This document shows positions 33,250-46,843 of a stretch of 64,000 bases of DNA, piece by piece; the first letter of the stretch is position 1, and each line of letters starts with the position of its first letter. The stretch is from Norana najaformis. Lineage: Eukaryota; Annelida; Clitellata; Crassiclitellata; Hormogastridae. Location of the stretch: the NCBI GenBank assembly GCA_964023275.1, contig OZ029929.1:10223983-10287982 (forward strand), given 5' to 3'. A model generated the notes under the pieces. It ran no database searches, was not told the origin of the DNA, and saw only the letters and a program-made list of their open reading frames with translations. Made by a program: the position numbers and the translations under genes.

Positions 33250-35260
33250 CGTTCTGATTTGAGGTCGTTGCTTCACGGCAGAACAATGCAGTTGTGTTAA
33301 AAGCTGTGCAGACAAGTTTCTCAAAAAATATCTAACGCATCAAGAGGTGATGAACATTAAAAGAATATAAACTGATTTGCTGAAATAAGCTTATGAGTTG
33401 GCGTGCACAAATCCTGGTCATAAAGTAATTCGGCTGTTTGGAGAATTGCGACTAGCTCGGCCAGCATCGATGTTATATATGCAAAATGATGTAATATAGA
33501 GACTCAGCATTTTAAATAGATCCAAGTCTGGTCTTGCTTCAGTGACTAGTGTGCGTATACAAAATTCAAAGCCTACGAGTGGACCAGTCGTAAGTCAGAA
33601 ATTCGAGCACATCAATAAATCTGAGTAAGTGGAAACAACGCGTTAATTAGCAAGAACATATATATAAAACATACATATATGTTACATGCATATATGTGCA
33701 TAAACCGCTGCCACGTTCTATATACCTGAAAGGCAAATTGCGTGTTAGGAAGGCAGAGTCGGAGTTTAAATAGAAGGCAAGTTGTTGAAAAGATTAAATG
33801 CTAGGTTATATGATAACGAAGCATATTATTTGATGATTCTGCAAATGGTTTTAACCAGAGCAAGATTATCAGTGCTTTGGTGGCACAGTGGCCAATCGCT
33901 AATGCGTTTCTCTTTAACCTCAGCATCTCAGGTTCCTAGATGGATGCTTCAAGTCAAATTAGCATTTCGTTTTTGAGTCGTGTGACAATGCTACCCAAAG
34001 TCAAGAAAAGGTTTCCCATATTTGCCGTGTTATCAGTCAAAATATTCTCCAAGCCCAGGATCCTGTCTGTAAGTACGATGAATGGAGCATATAATAAATG
34101 AGCGATTGTTTTCTTGCCTAAGTTGAGGTACCACTCACTCCGTTGGCTTGGATTTCGGTGTCCAGCCAGAAGATGTACCTGTTTTAGAATGCAAGAAATT
34201 CAGGTTATCTCCTGGAGATGCAATACGATGCTGGAAGATGCATTTAAGTGAAGCAAAATGGAGCCAAATTGCTACTGATCAAGACCTGGAGAGCAATTTG
34301 ATAGATCTATTAATCGCATATTTCCTATTACCCCGTCATTTGGCAAATATTGTGTATGATTTGTGAGTGTTAATGAATAACTGCACAGGAGGCAGTATGG
34401 TCTTAGGAAACATTTAACTTTATGGAAATACTTTACTTTGTTGACGTTGTTGAAGCAAATGAACTGAAGAGGAAAGATATACTGATGAAAACTGTTTGTA
34501 TTGATCTAAAGATTTTGTTGCAGTTAATCGCCATATACAGTGCCTATAACTTGTTTGGTACATGAAGACTTATGTATCTTATCACAATGGTTTATATTTT
34601 AATTAATTGTTGTACTTAAATAAGTCTAATTACCTGTATTTGTTGTGATCTAGTTTAAGATGAAACGCTTCCTCTCATAGCTTAACGGTTTGCGTGGATG
34701 TGCAGATAGACTGAATGGTCGACCGTCGATTAAATTCCTCAGTGTTAAAATAAGTCCCTATTAAAGTTTGATATAGAAAGACTTTTAGCGATTTTAGCAT
34801 CAATATGCCAGTGAAAATAAATTTCATTTCATTTTATTTATTGCTCTCAAAAACAACAGCATAAAATATAGTGCATGTGAGATACAACAGGCATACCCAG
34901 AAACATATGTATTTCTTATTTGGGCCGCCTATGTCGCACGCCATGCAATTTGAAATGACGAATAATCAACTTAGTAAGTACAGTCCAACTGTACTTAAAC
35001 AGAACCAAAAAAATAAACTAACCAAATAAATTTATTCAGTGTGTACGTACATCGATAAAATTACAGACCTAATCTCATCTCATATGTATTAAGACAAGCA
35101 TTGGACATGGCAAACGATCGGGCATGTATGTGCAGAAACAACGAATAGCAAGTGTTTCGGGCGACAGAGGTTCTGTTTCTAAATCAGTGGTCTGATATGA
35201 CTAGTCCCGCCACTAGAGACTTTTTCGCCCTTCCGTCACCTCAACCTTAAAATTCTTAAT
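33250..35260. other. Intergenic stretch, no supported gene
   Basis: AT-rich. A 72-codon frame at 34148-34366 starts with TTG, not ATG, and has no recognised domain. Nothing else stands out. Confidence 0.4.
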
Positions 35261-35264
35261 CGCT

Positions 35265-35570
35265 CCATAAATTCATGGCTGCCCACCCCTCTGGAATAAA
35301 CTCCCGCCAGAATTACGACAATTATATGACCCATCACACAATATCACCAATACTTCTTCCTTTGCAATATCTGCGCAGGTCTTTCAAATCGTAAACTCGA
35401 TTTCTACAGCGCCCAACGAAAGCTAAGTCGCAGGAGCCAGTTTATTCACAGGGGCTCAATCAAGAAAAAATCGTTTGGCAAGAAGGGTTTGGTTCCAGGT
35501 CAAGATCCTACAGTCAGACATATGACTGTGGTGGGTGGTGTTTGGAATTGATAGCCTTAGCGTAAATGTG
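35265..35570. repeat. Abutting LINE fragments
   Basis: 35270-35375 is a plus-strand ORF2 tail (reads PLWNKLPPELRQLYD). 35385-35560 is the minus-strand 3' end of the dispersed LINE family (gatttctacagcgcccaacg, aagctaag, gttccaggtcaagatcc). Confidence 0.65.
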
Positions 35571-36740
35571 TACATCCTATACCACACCTTTTCCCTAATG
35601 CAAATCTTGAGCAACTGCAACAGCTCCAATAGTACTTTTGTGAATACTCTTCTTGCCCGTTTTCTGGCACGGATTAGCTTCGTGTACGCATTTGCACCCC
35701 ACGTGGCATGCTAAACGACACTCTGCTAGGACTCGCACCCCACACATGCGGAATTGGTGTGGTAGTCTAGCCCCTTCCCACCTGAATTATGAACTTTTTA
35801 ACTATAAATTTTTTTTTGACTTTCAGACTGATTTTTACATTGTTCTATGACCTCATATTATATTTCTGTACATGTATTGTTGTTGTAAAATGTGGAATCT
35901 TGTCTCGTGCTAACTAAAAATTACTTAATTAGGTAGTGGTACAATGGCGCCAACAATACTGACAATGCAGCTTCTTCCGCAAGTAAGCCTTTGGTCTGGT
36001 GTTTGCCATACACGTTGTTTTGTTCCGCGCCCATATTGCTTTGCCGTCTATGGTGGTCTGTTTATTTCACACCACAAATGCATATACCTCATACAAGAGG
36101 TTCTCATTGAGGGCATTCGCTAGTCAAGGGGTAATTCCCAAATGTTTGGCCTTATCGGTGTGCCTTACTGCCCTGCTATGTATTATGTAAGCATATTTAT
36201 AAGGGGAGAGGGTTATGCGTCTCAGTCATCACAAAATAACTTTGTCCGCTGTAACGGAAACTGATACTTTCGTTGCGACAAAGTTCCGCGACGCTCGGGA
36301 AGGGAAGCAAGGAGGGAGACGGCAGTGGTGGATCCTTCTGTGGCCATGGGTAAACCCGGGCGAATTCAAGCCTCCGGCGGCTAGCTCGGGCTGCGAACCC
36401 CTCATGTGGGCTGTGTATGCACAGAGAGGGCACCAAACTAGGGCTGGGGACGCGGAGGCAGCGTCTATATGCAAGATATGGCGCTCAAGAAACCGATGCG
36501 TTGCTTCCATGACAGTGACTTTTTTCTATCGTAACCTCGAGATTTCTACAGCGCCCAACGAAAGCTAAGGTCCATGAATCACCCTATTCATAGGGCTCAG
36601 TCAAAACAAAATCGAAAGGCAAATAGGGTTCGGTTCCAGATTAAGATCCAAAGTTCAGGCAGAGAGACAGCGTGGCAGCTACGGTGGGAGGTGGTTAGTA
36701 TTGGAGCGGAGGGAGATATAGGAAGAAGAATGGAAGAAAC
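35550..36740 (-). repeat. Dispersed repeat block, inverted partner of 7.66-8.8 kb
   Basis: Reverse-complement match to the block at 7660-8830, ending in a LINE-type 3' end (about 36525-36740). A further short copy of that end follows at 36745-36810. No gene. Confidence 0.7.
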
Positions 36741-36839
36741 AGATAATCTCGAGATTTCTACAGCGCCAACGAAAGCTAAGACGCTGGAACCAGCTTATTC
36801 TTAGGCGCAAAAGCCAACGACTCGGTGACTGAGGGATTC

Positions 36840-37960
36840 CTGTTGAGGTTTTTGCTGGACGAATGTTGCTTTCTCTTTCTCTTTGATACATAATCACACT
36901 CTGAGTCACTGTATTTATCAGCTGCGTTTTACTGTTACTGCTTAACTCCAATTATACAGAAATGAACAGAATTTCCATTTCTTTAATGCTCTGTTATGGC
37001 ATGGTTTTAAACTTTTCAGACTCTGTCTCATTACCTTTCAGTTCCATTTTCTGTGTTGAAATTGTCGAAAGCTAATCTATAATATTTAAACCAATAGAAA
37101 TTACAAATTTACTAGCAAGAGAGCCATACCCAAGCTAGATCTTCAATTTACCAAGTAGATGACCAATTGAAGGTAAAACGACATACTGGGTGAAAGTTCA
37201 AAAGGCCTGTGGAACCGTTGAATTTACATAAAATTGCAATTTTTTTTATTCTTTTACCTATTGGAATTATTTGACACCTTCCAGTGTTCAAAAAGTGAAA
37301 TTTAAATTTTTAACCATACAAGTGTGGCCACCCTGATGCACAAATGCAAAAGAACACACTTTGTGAAAATCAAACTTCGGTTTGGTCCTAAAATTCCCCA
37401 TGAGACAAGTCAATTATTATTGAGCCTGCACTGCATATTTATTACTATATTTGAAAACATTATGACTTAGCGCCAATTGCGTGTGGAGAATTTTACTCGA
37501 GGTCCTCGTGTAGTGAGTTTCCTAGACTGAACATTTCTAAGACTGAACATGTAGTCTCCGTATTACACGTATTACTCAGTATTCAACATAGTAATTTCTT
37601 ATCATAGCATACAACGCCTAATAAATAAATCAGCCAACCTTTTGATTTTTGGCGGAAATCTAGCCTTCAGATACAGAGTCTGCACATTGAAATCTTTCCT
37701 TTTGGGACGGTCATTCTGCGACTGCCTTTGCTCCTCAACTGTCTATGCGAACCAATGTTGTTGGAAGCGCTAGTTTTACAAGATCGCAGAGGCCACAACA
37801 GCTAAAAGTTAGAAGTATTTGTACTTGAACAATCCTTTCATACCGAAAATAACGACGCAAATTTATAAAATCAATGAAACAATGGCTATAAGAACTTTTT
37901 TGGGATTTCTTATAACCTGGTAACCACGGAAAACCCATGCGCTGGAAATTTCCTGCAAAA
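36840..37960. repeat. Duplicated non-coding block (partner 52.69-54.10 kb)
   Basis: Shared landmarks are gaatgttgctttctctttctct at the left, tttttggcggaa in the middle and gatttcttat near the right. The last about 220 bp occur a third time at 42536-42760. No domain-bearing frame. Confidence 0.6.
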
Positions 37961-37982
37961 CTGCCTCTATCACTATATATTT

Positions 37983-38900
37983 TAGTTTTGACTCAGAGTC
38001 TATGAATAAGCCTGTTTCTGCAACTTAGCTTTCGCTGAGCGCTGAAGAAATCTCGAGTTTACGATTACGACAAAGATAAATATCACATCGTTTTATTCAT
38101 GTATAGATTCAGAAAACAAAGTTTTACTGTAAATCTTGACAGCCTAGAGCCACTTCTGTCAGAATTCCATGGCCATCACACGGGATCCTGCAATGAATAC
38201 CGAAAAGGCGTTTCTCAAAAATGTCCGACAGTTTTCCATTCTTCTTATTGACGTTCTCTATTGATTTGGTTGATCATGGAACTCACCAGTTTGCTATTTT
38301 ATGTAAAAGTAAATTAGAACTTCATGTGGTAGGCACAAGATACTGTTTTTTATACCATTACTGTTCCTTCGTTGACTTCGAACTTTGTAGACTTGTGTTC
38401 ATGCCGAGTCTAAGTGGAGTAGCTCACAGTTAGGCGAATTTCTGTGCTGCGATAGATTGAATCCAGACACAATAACAACCAGGAGGGGAGGCAGTGATGG
38501 TTATGATGATGAAAGAGCAAAGTGCTGTACTCATAGGGATTTCCAAGGTTGATATGACGGAATGGAAACATTCTTACGAATTCCCATCACAGGCTCATGG
38601 CGTGAATAACAACATTACAATAATTTCTTTTTAGGATAATCGGAAACTTGAGATTTCTATAGCATCCAACGAAAGCTAAGTGATGGGAACATGCTTATGC
38701 ACAGACACTCAATTAAAGAAAAAATCGATTGACAAGAATAGTTCGGGTCCAAATCAAGATCCAAGACTCAGGCAGGCAGTCAGAAGGCCTCGGTGGGTGG
38801 TGTTTGAAATTGGATCTGATTACAGGATAATAGATATTAACATAATACGATGCATGTAATTCTATAATATGCAGCTTGACTGAGAGAAAATGGATTGTAT
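37983..38900. repeat. LINE 3' ends and linked repeat segments
   Basis: 37983-38075 (+) and 38640-38815 (-) are 3' ends of the dispersed LINE family. 38395-38640 aligns with 55855-56090 and 16540-16760 (gggatttccaagg, tgatatgac). No gene. Confidence 0.6.
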
Positions 38901-41035
38901 GTGAGTTGTGAATCGCTCATCTGTGGCCCTATATTGCTCACATTCCCTCATGAAAGTTGCAAATTCTCTGTTCCTCTATTCTTTCTCTCGTTCAATTTTT
39001 GTACCCCAGTAAAGTTTTAGCAGATGTCAACTTACATCTGGAACGCATCTGGTTCGTCTCATTATCATGCAACAGAGACTTTCCTTCAAGCAAATCATTA
39101 GCAGGAGTCAAGGCTGTTCTAAGGTGAACTGTTACATATTTTGTCTAACAAAACTGAAGACAAGTATGGATAGATGTTCTTGTCGCGAAGATATGGAAAA
39201 CGATACGCCGCCTAACAATCATTTCGACAAGGTGGGAGGAACCATATGTCTACGTGAGAAAGAACAGGCTAATAACACTCATCACCCCAATATGCAATTT
39301 CTCTTCTTTCTAATAAACCCTTTAACAACGGTCAGGTTCAGAGGTTAACGGGAAAAAACGTTGTTTTCTAATTACAAGATGCAAGTAAACAATATAACAG
39401 ATACAAGTGTAGGCTGTAATGCCAATACATAACGAGGCCATAGAAATTCAGATTTTCATAAGCAGGGCTCAAGATTGGAGTAACGGGCTGGGTAGTAGGC
39501 CGAATACATGTTTTCAACAGACTATATACGATATTGAGACGGAGAGACAGCATCTATAACAGTATGTTATTTTGTAAAATGAATGGAATCGCAAAATTCG
39601 TAATATGTAGTATTTTAATGGATTACAATGAGGTTTCATGTTGTATTCCGGCCCTAGTTTGGGTCTTCCGTCCCAGCACATCAAACAACGGGGGTCATGG
39701 TCCCACCCCTACATCCGCCATTGGTGTCTTAGACTCTCTTATCGATACATATCACACCTGCTGTTCGTTTTCCACACTAGTTTTATGTATCTAAACGTAT
39801 CCGCTGCAAGCTTGCACTTTGTATGAACAAAGCTAGCACACCTCATATACAAAGAGCATGCAAATCATTCACCATCCTAGATATCATCGCTGGTTACATC
39901 CTGTAGCTCTGTTAAAAGTCGTTCCTGTCTTTAGTCAGCATCTTCCGGAAAGTATGTTGTTCCTTGTGTCCTGGTGACGTCTTGTCTTTGGCAGACGTCC
40001 ATTTACAGTTGCTAGTCCGTCCATCTGGAACTCTATACCTTATCATGTTCACAACTCTCTTACAGTGAATCTCCTTCGATCAAAACTATCTATTTGTGGT
40101 TCTTAGTGTTTTAGTTGCCCAACTACAATTTGCTTCTCTAAAATTTTAAGGAGGGCATTATGAAATTACCGTCTCATTGTATTGTAGGCGTATGTATACA
40201 TCTGGGCATTTATTTAACGCCTGTTAAAGACATCTGAATGTCTTATCTCTTGTTGCTGTCATAAGCAAAGAAAATATAGTACTCAGGCTCTATAGATTTA
40301 GCACACAAGACTGTAACATTATGAGTTAGCTAGTTAGAGCTTGATTGCCAATCGAATCCCTTCCGCTACGCTAATGTTCCAATCGCTAACACGTCTTGCT
40401 TTTGATCATTTGAAGGCACTCAATTAATTGATCATATGCTGTCTCGAATGAATGCAGGATACCTGCCCATTTATTACTCGCTTGTGACGCGGAAGTCCAA
40501 TCAGCAATGGCCTCGCCTCGTTATCTAACGATTGTGAGTACAGGTATGCTGAGCAAACTCTTCGTGACCTACGGCAAGTTGTTCACGCACGACTGCCTCT
40601 GCTACCAAATAGCAGAATTGGAACCACCTTTGGCTGGAGGCAAAAAATGTTGTGCATCTGAAGGAACGTTGAAAAAGTATGTAGTCATATTAGCTGATCT
40701 CTGAGTCTGTTTGATCGCCAAATGGCTGCGATATTGCTTGGCCCAGCGCTAACCGGTATGTCTGCCCTCATTGTAAAGCTAGCGCTGGTCACTGAAGATG
40801 TAAACATTACAATAGAAAAAGAGAGGAATTTGACTGTGAGTCTGTGATCGATGTTGTGTAAGGGCTTGGCTGTACATTTCAAAAACCTGCGGACTAATGG
40901 TTGTATCAAGCATGCAATAATCCATATCAAGATCACTTCATGGTCTGCGGGAAATGAAATCCAGAAGAAGCAGGAAAAAATTGACGCATTAACTATTGAA
41001 CAAACCACTGTATGCATGAGCACAAAGTTCGAGGA
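38900..41035. other. Intergenic stretch, no supported gene
   Basis: Several short ATG-led frames (39067-39348, 40507-40704, 40723-40854 with an in-phase continuation to 41072) have no recognised domain. The last could be a decayed gene fragment: it stays open on both sides of one TGA at 40852-40854. Confidence 0.35.
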
Positions 41036-42280
41036 AAAGACTGTCATTGCAAGTACGCCAAGGATCGCTTAAAAATAGAAACTGGGAGCACATGAACTTC
41101 ACTTTTTAAAGTAATGTCAGCGAACAATAAACACTAATGTATATAGACACTATATGTCTGATAATGGGAGGGCAGTTTAACATGCACTTGTACAGCTATA
41201 TGCACAAGTCCAGATTTCTGTCCGGTTATTGGCTTAAGTGTTCGTCTTTTATTTTCAGACATCTATGTCTATAAACAATCTAACAAAGTCCGTATTTTAT
41301 ATTGATACAAATTGCTTTTAATAGATTCTCAAATGGTAACACTGTCATCCTTCGGGCTTAAAAGCAAGGCATCACGATTAATCTATCATTGGAGGCCCCA
41401 CGCTGTCAACTTTAATAGCCTTCTTACATATTGTGGACTGGTATAGTCGGTCGTCGGATGTTCGTTCGTTTCTCTGTTCACTTTTCAGTAAGCTAACATT
41501 CTTTAATATTTTCATCATCTTTGGTTAAGGTTAGATATTAGCTCGTTTGTTAGGCGCCTGTATAACAAATAGAGCAGTGAGGCGTGGCAACAGGCAAACT
41601 GCCTTTCGCTGAAGTAGCTCATCAATATTTAACAGTTAGAGCATCCAATGTGACTGGCTTCAGATGTCATCAAAATATATGGCAGTGAGAGAAACCACAG
41701 TCAAATGTAGCATCTGTGCGTCATTATACTCAAATATTTGCCACAGCGATGTGGCGTGAAATAACATTGCGCGAGGTTATAGTATTATATTATACACGCT
41801 ACGATGTTATCTGAAATATCACTGGTCTTAAGCAGACGGCGTTTTTAAGAGCATGGAGCAATATGGCGTCATTTTATCGTTTTAATTATGGGTTTGAGGG
41901 GGAATCCGATATTACTATCCCTATCAAATTTGGCTTGATTGCAGATTTGACAAATATTATGCATACATACATGAACGCATATTTACTTTCACATATAGGT
42001 CTCCATTCGTACGCTTTAATAACCAGCAAAGCCTACTATGACACCAAGAGATACTTGGAAGAAAGCAACTTACCTAGACATTAAATTATTCGATAGCTAA
42101 CGAAGTGTAGTGGTATGTTTTACTTTCAGTTTTATCTTGGAAACGTCTTCATTTGGCCTACAAATTTCTTTGCAAAATATTCGACATCTCGATGTTCTTT
42201 GTTACAGCAAAATGGCGCAATGAGGTATTTGTAGGGATATAAGTTTCACAAGTCATCGCAAAAGTGTAACACTAAGGCTG
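41036..42280 (+). repeat. Tandem duplication, left copy
   Basis: Aligns with 42770-43985 plus 44937-45160. It contains a 73-codon ATG frame at 41863-42084 (ATG in aatATGgcgtc; starts MASFYRFNYGFEGESDIT). The ATG and first codons are kept in the right copy at 43886 but run into a stop soon after, so coding status is doubtful. Confidence 0.6.
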
Positions 42281-42349
42281 TTTTTCCACTTCCGTCAGAA
42301 TTCAGAGTTTCATGACCATCACGTGAGTTCCTGCAGTGAATACCGAAAA

Positions 42350-42520
42350 GGCACCATCCACCGTAGCCGTCCGACTGCCTGACTCCTGGCTCTTGACCTG
42401 GAACCTAACCCTTTTGCCTATCAATTTTGTCTTGACTGAGCGCCTGTGAATAAACTGGTTCCCGCGACTTGGTTTTCGTGGGGTGCTGTAGAAATCTCGA
42501 GATTACGATTACGATTGTGA
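42350..42520 (+). repeat. LINE 3'-end copy with (ATTACG)n tail
   Basis: Best-preserved 3' terminus of the dispersed family: cttgactgagcgcctgtg, then gctgtagaaatctcgagatt followed by acgattacgattg, a short hexamer tail typical of some non-LTR elements. Confidence 0.7.
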
Positions 42521-42769
42521 TTCTTATGATTATCCGCAACTCACCGCGCGAACCAGTGTTGGTAGAGGAGCGGATTTTACAAGAGTGCAGTGGGCACAAC
42601 CATTGATCGCTAGAAGTTAGTAGTATTTCAACAATCCTTCCATATGGATAAGGACGACGCGTTAATAAGATGTGAAAATGGATGTAAGAACTGTTTGGGA
42701 TTTCTTATGATCGGGTAACCACTGTAAACCAATGCGCTGGGAATTTCCCGTAGACTGCCTTAGAATATG

Positions 42770-45160
42770 TTGATGCTGAAAAGACTGTCAGTGCATGTAC
42801 ACCAAGAATCGCTTTAAAATAGAAATTGGCATAGCACGTGAACTTCACTCTTTAAAGTAATGTCAGCGAACAGTAGACAATATTGTGAATAGACATTACA
42901 TGTCTGATAACGGAAGGGCCGTTCAACATGTACTTAGTCAGCTATATACACAAGTTCAGATTACTGTCCGGCTATTGGCTATTGGCGTTTATTACCAGAC
43001 ATCTATGTCTATAAGGAGTCTAAAGTCCATGTCTTATATGAATATGAATTGCTTTTAAGAGATTCCAAAATGTTAACACTGTCAACCTTCTGGCTTAAAG
43101 ACCTTGCATCTATTAACAAATCGCTGGAGGCCCAAATCTAAGTCAACTTTATCCTTCTTACATGTGCCAGACTGGTATAATCGTTCGTCTCTCTGTTCAC
43201 TTTCAGTAAGCTGACCTTGATTTTTAACATAATATTATTCATCATGTTTGGTTAAGGTTAGATAACAGTTCGTTTATTAGGCGCCGGTTTAACAAATAGA
43301 GCAATGAGGCGTGACAAAGGGTTAAACTGTCTTTCGCGGAAGTAGTTTTTCAATATTTGACAGGGCATCCAATGCGACTGGTTTCAGTCGTCATTGAAAT
43401 ATATGGCAATGAGAATAACCACAGTCAAATGCAGCATCTCCTGGCACATTACTCCAGATTTCAAAATTACAGAGCATTAATATAAACTTCCAAGTTTAAG
43501 AATGGAAACTCTCAGCGCCTAACATCTGGTCTATTGCATGTGTCATTTGTATTGCCTTCCTGCAAACACTAATTTGTAAACTGCGAAATATTAAAACTAA
43601 TATTTGCTGTTTTATTACCAGAAACGTAAGTTGGTATTACAATTAAACTATACAAAATCTCTTTAACAAACCTCCGATAATATATGAGCTCAAACTTTCC
43701 TAAACGATGCAAACGCATAATATAGGCAACTACTCGCCGTTTTACCCAAACATTTGCCACAGCGAATGTGACCTGACCTTACATTGCGCGAGGTTAAAGG
43801 CCTAGCATGATATTATACACGCCACGATGTTATCTGAAATATAAATGGTCTTCAGCAGACGGCGTTTTAAAGAACATGGACCAAAATGGCGTCATTCTAT
43901 CGTTTAAAATACGGGTTCGTGGGGGAATCCGATATCACTATTTCTCCAATTTGGATTGATTGAAGATCTCGTCAACATTGGAAAAAGCTATCGACCTATG
44001 ACATTAACCTTTTCCACTCCTTAGGCCACTATAGTGGCCCGTTCAAATATGTCGTTCCGCTCCTCAGGCCACTATACTGCCCAATGCATTTCGATGCCTT
44101 ATTAACTATTCTGCTTCATTACCATTTCCATGGATGAAGCTATACAGGCAGTATTCCTGGCGTCAAATGTATCTCAAATGTCAGATACCGACTGTTGAGG
44201 TCGGTCGGCGACATTTGTTTACCCTGAGCATTCACTTCCAATTAGCTGACCAAGCCTATCCGCTTGGCTGCTGCATAGGTCTTGCATAGAACCGTGCCTG
44301 TATCTATATTTCAAAGGACACACTATCGGCTCATTAGTTATTGCATGGGCTGCCTTGTACAGGTAGTAGACATAGCTCAGTCCTAATTAGCTAAAAGGGC
44401 CATCCGTAAGTCTTGAATAGACCAGTCATACTGGCATTTCAAAGGCTAGCTTATCTGTTCATTTGCAACTAATTAGCTAAACACTATGAGACCATGCTTG
44501 CTGCATTCTGCATATATAGCTGTGTCAATGTTCAGTGCTTTCTGGTGCGTTACTGAGCTTATCTTAGTTATAGAATTTATGAGAAAGATGACGAAGCGTT
44601 TTCGTAGTGCTGATATTTATAGAAATTTTATGATCAATATTGGCCACCAAAGTGACCCAGTGGTCACTGACGGTAGCTTGTGAATTATCCCATAGATCGG
44701 TAAACATGTATCGCACGAGAGCCGTCAGCTAAATTGCTCCTCCTGGGCAGCTTCATACAAGTCTCATTCACGCGGTAGATAGGCTGCAAGTGTCACTTGT
44801 CACATTATTCAAATCCCATTCCGTTCTAAACCTCGGACAACAATAGAGAAGTTGGACGGTCAGAAGACGGTCAAGCGGTCAGTTATATTGGATCTGGAGG
44901 TGCTGTTATAAAAATTTTATTGGATTGGTAAATTAAAATATTCGATAACTGTTGAAGTGTATTAGCACGTTGTCCCTTAAGGTTTTATTTAGATAGTGAT
45001 ACGTCTGGATTTGGCCTACAACTTGTTTTGCAAATTGTCCGATATGTCGATATTCTTTGTTACAGCACCATGAATGGCGCACTGTGGTGATTGTATGGAT
45101 ATCAGTTTCACAAGTCACCAAAAAAGTTTAATGCTAAGACTGCGTTTGTTTTTGCATCTG
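42770..45160 (+). repeat. Tandem duplication, right copy, split by an insertion
   Basis: The alignment with 41036-42280 is interrupted exactly by 44008-44936. Confidence 0.6.
44008..44932. mobile_element. Probable piggyBac-like non-autonomous insertion at TTAA
   Basis: Absent from the left duplicate, which has a single TTAA (gacaTTAAatt). Here the sequence is bounded by TTAA at 44004-44007 and 44933-44936. Near the left end are two subterminal copies of the palindrome GGCCACTATAGTGGCC (44024-44039, and an imperfect copy at 44067-44081); a related GTGACCCAGTGGTCAC lies at about 44651. The terminal inverted repeats are weak (ccttttccactcc against tttaccaatcca), so one end may be damaged. A 65-codon frame inside (44486-44683) has no recognised domain. 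Confidence 0.55.
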
Positions 45161-45335
45161 TCCTTACTGGGGTGAGCAGGTGCACCGCCGCGGATACAAA
45201 AGTATGATTAAAGTTCTGGTGTGAAAATTATTCACAGTAGAGTGAATAATTGTCTAGTCTTTTAGTAGCTTTTTAAGGAAGTTGTTCAACCGCTTTCTGC
45301 AGCTGAGAAGTTCAATAGCTTATCCAACCGTAATC

Positions 45336-45539
45336 ATGAGCAAAGGGAATAAAAAAATGGCAGCTGACATAACAGAAGTTAACGAAATGAACAAACACAA
45401 ACACCTTTCTCTTTGGGACTTCCCGGAAGCACCGAGGGAAAGCGTAAGCAATAAGCAAATCATGGAGGAGTCTGTCCGCATGCTTTGCATTATCATCGGT
45501 GGATTCGTCAACATCTTGGCCTTTGCTGTTCTGATATAA
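45336..45539 (+). CDS. Possible small membrane protein, unrecognised
   Basis: 67 codons from an ATG in good context (atcATGa). The N-terminal two-thirds is polar and charged (MSKGNKKMAADITE, LSLWDFPEAP), and the last 20 residues form one hydrophobic segment (CIIIGGFVNILAFAVLI) that could be a tail anchor. It lies just left of a duplicated block and is not itself duplicated in the window. No family recognised; it could also be a first exon or chance. Confidence 0.3.
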   Translation: MSKGNKKMAADITEVNEMNKHKHLSLWDFPEAPRESVSNKQIMEESVRMLCIIIGGFVNILAFAVLI

Positions 45540-46149
45540 GTCGACTCTGGATTCAACACGAAGGATACATTCACTTGTTGGCAATCCTCGCTTTAAAGCT
45601 CCTCATAGTAAGAGCCGTCGATTTTCGAATTTTGGAATTTTCTGCGACATTTAGAGATTTCCACGGGCTTGTTCCTGGTCGGTCTGCTCCTTGATGTATG
45701 CCTGAGGTTTCAATTGGCTCAGGGAACAAGATTCATTATTCCTGCCTCTATAATCTACTCAATTTGTTAGAAGATTGAATTTTTAGAAACTTTTAAGGTG
45801 TATCAGCTTATTTGTTGAAATGTGTAGCCCCACGTTAGACATAAACTCTTCGTATTGCTATAAACTTCTTTTTCATTTGACGTTTTAACTAACCGATTTC
45901 ATAATATTATAGAGACATTACCGCTATATAACAGAATGCAAATATATTGCTACTGACCAGACAAATACGACTGGCATGAGCTTTTGCTTTTTAATTAGTA
46001 TGTAGGGTATATGCAAACTTCATTATTTGCCCGATTTAAATTCTATAAGGGCTCAAGTGGCTGAGCTTATAAGGATTAGAAAACCATTTAATTAAACGCG
46101 TTTGCATGTATGCCCACATGTGATCTGGCTAGAGATCGTTCTGACACAT

Positions 46150-46843
46150 ATAACTACTTATGTACAAAACAAATATACAACACGTTCACTGCTGCACAGA
46201 AATAGTTTAATATATAAAAATACGGGACATAGGCAAATACAATATTCCAGAACTTCATTAAGAACCATACAAGAATATAACTATAAGGAATTTAGTAGCC
46301 TGTATTTGTATCTGTCAAACGCACATGCATTACATTGTGTAGAACAATTATAGGCCTATACATTTTAAATAGTTATTTATAACACTAGCAAATGTAATAG
46401 ATGGGCATTCATAACTAAATATAACTAAATATCGATTCACAAAACTACCTTTAATGAGTTTAGAATTAATAGAATGCAGTGTTAATGATGTGAAACGGCT
46501 TGCAATTAAAATGGAATGCAAACTGCACCTCTTTAGAATCTACCGAATGACAACGATTTCTGTATGTCCGTATTTCAACTTTAACATCATTCAGACTGAA
46601 GCACATCAAGGACGTCTGTAATTTTTTTCTTTCAAAGCGGCTCTATCGAAATTTATGATTACAATTAAAATCACAATTCAGTGAGCCCTGATTAGACAGA
46701 CTGCTCATAAAATTTACCAAGAAGTTGGCAGAAACTTCACAAAAGCCAAGATGAGCACCAAAAACACTCCAAACAACGAATCATAGAAACATTCAATTTC
46801 GTCACTTTGCTACTGAAATCACATTATCACCTTAGAATAAAAT
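46150..46843 (-). other. 3' flank of paralogue D
   Basis: Aligns over most of its length with the 3' flank of C (23660-24310), for example cacaagaatataa..ata and taatagatgggcat. Probable 3' UTR plus downstream sequence; no gene. Confidence 0.5.

Noticed and set aside
34148..34366. 72-codon plus-strand frame
   Set aside because: Starts with TTG and has no recognised family; could be chance.
40685..41047. 120-codon minus-strand frame with hydrophobic stretches
   Set aside because: No recognised domain, no paralogue, and the opposite strand is equally open; not supportable as a gene.
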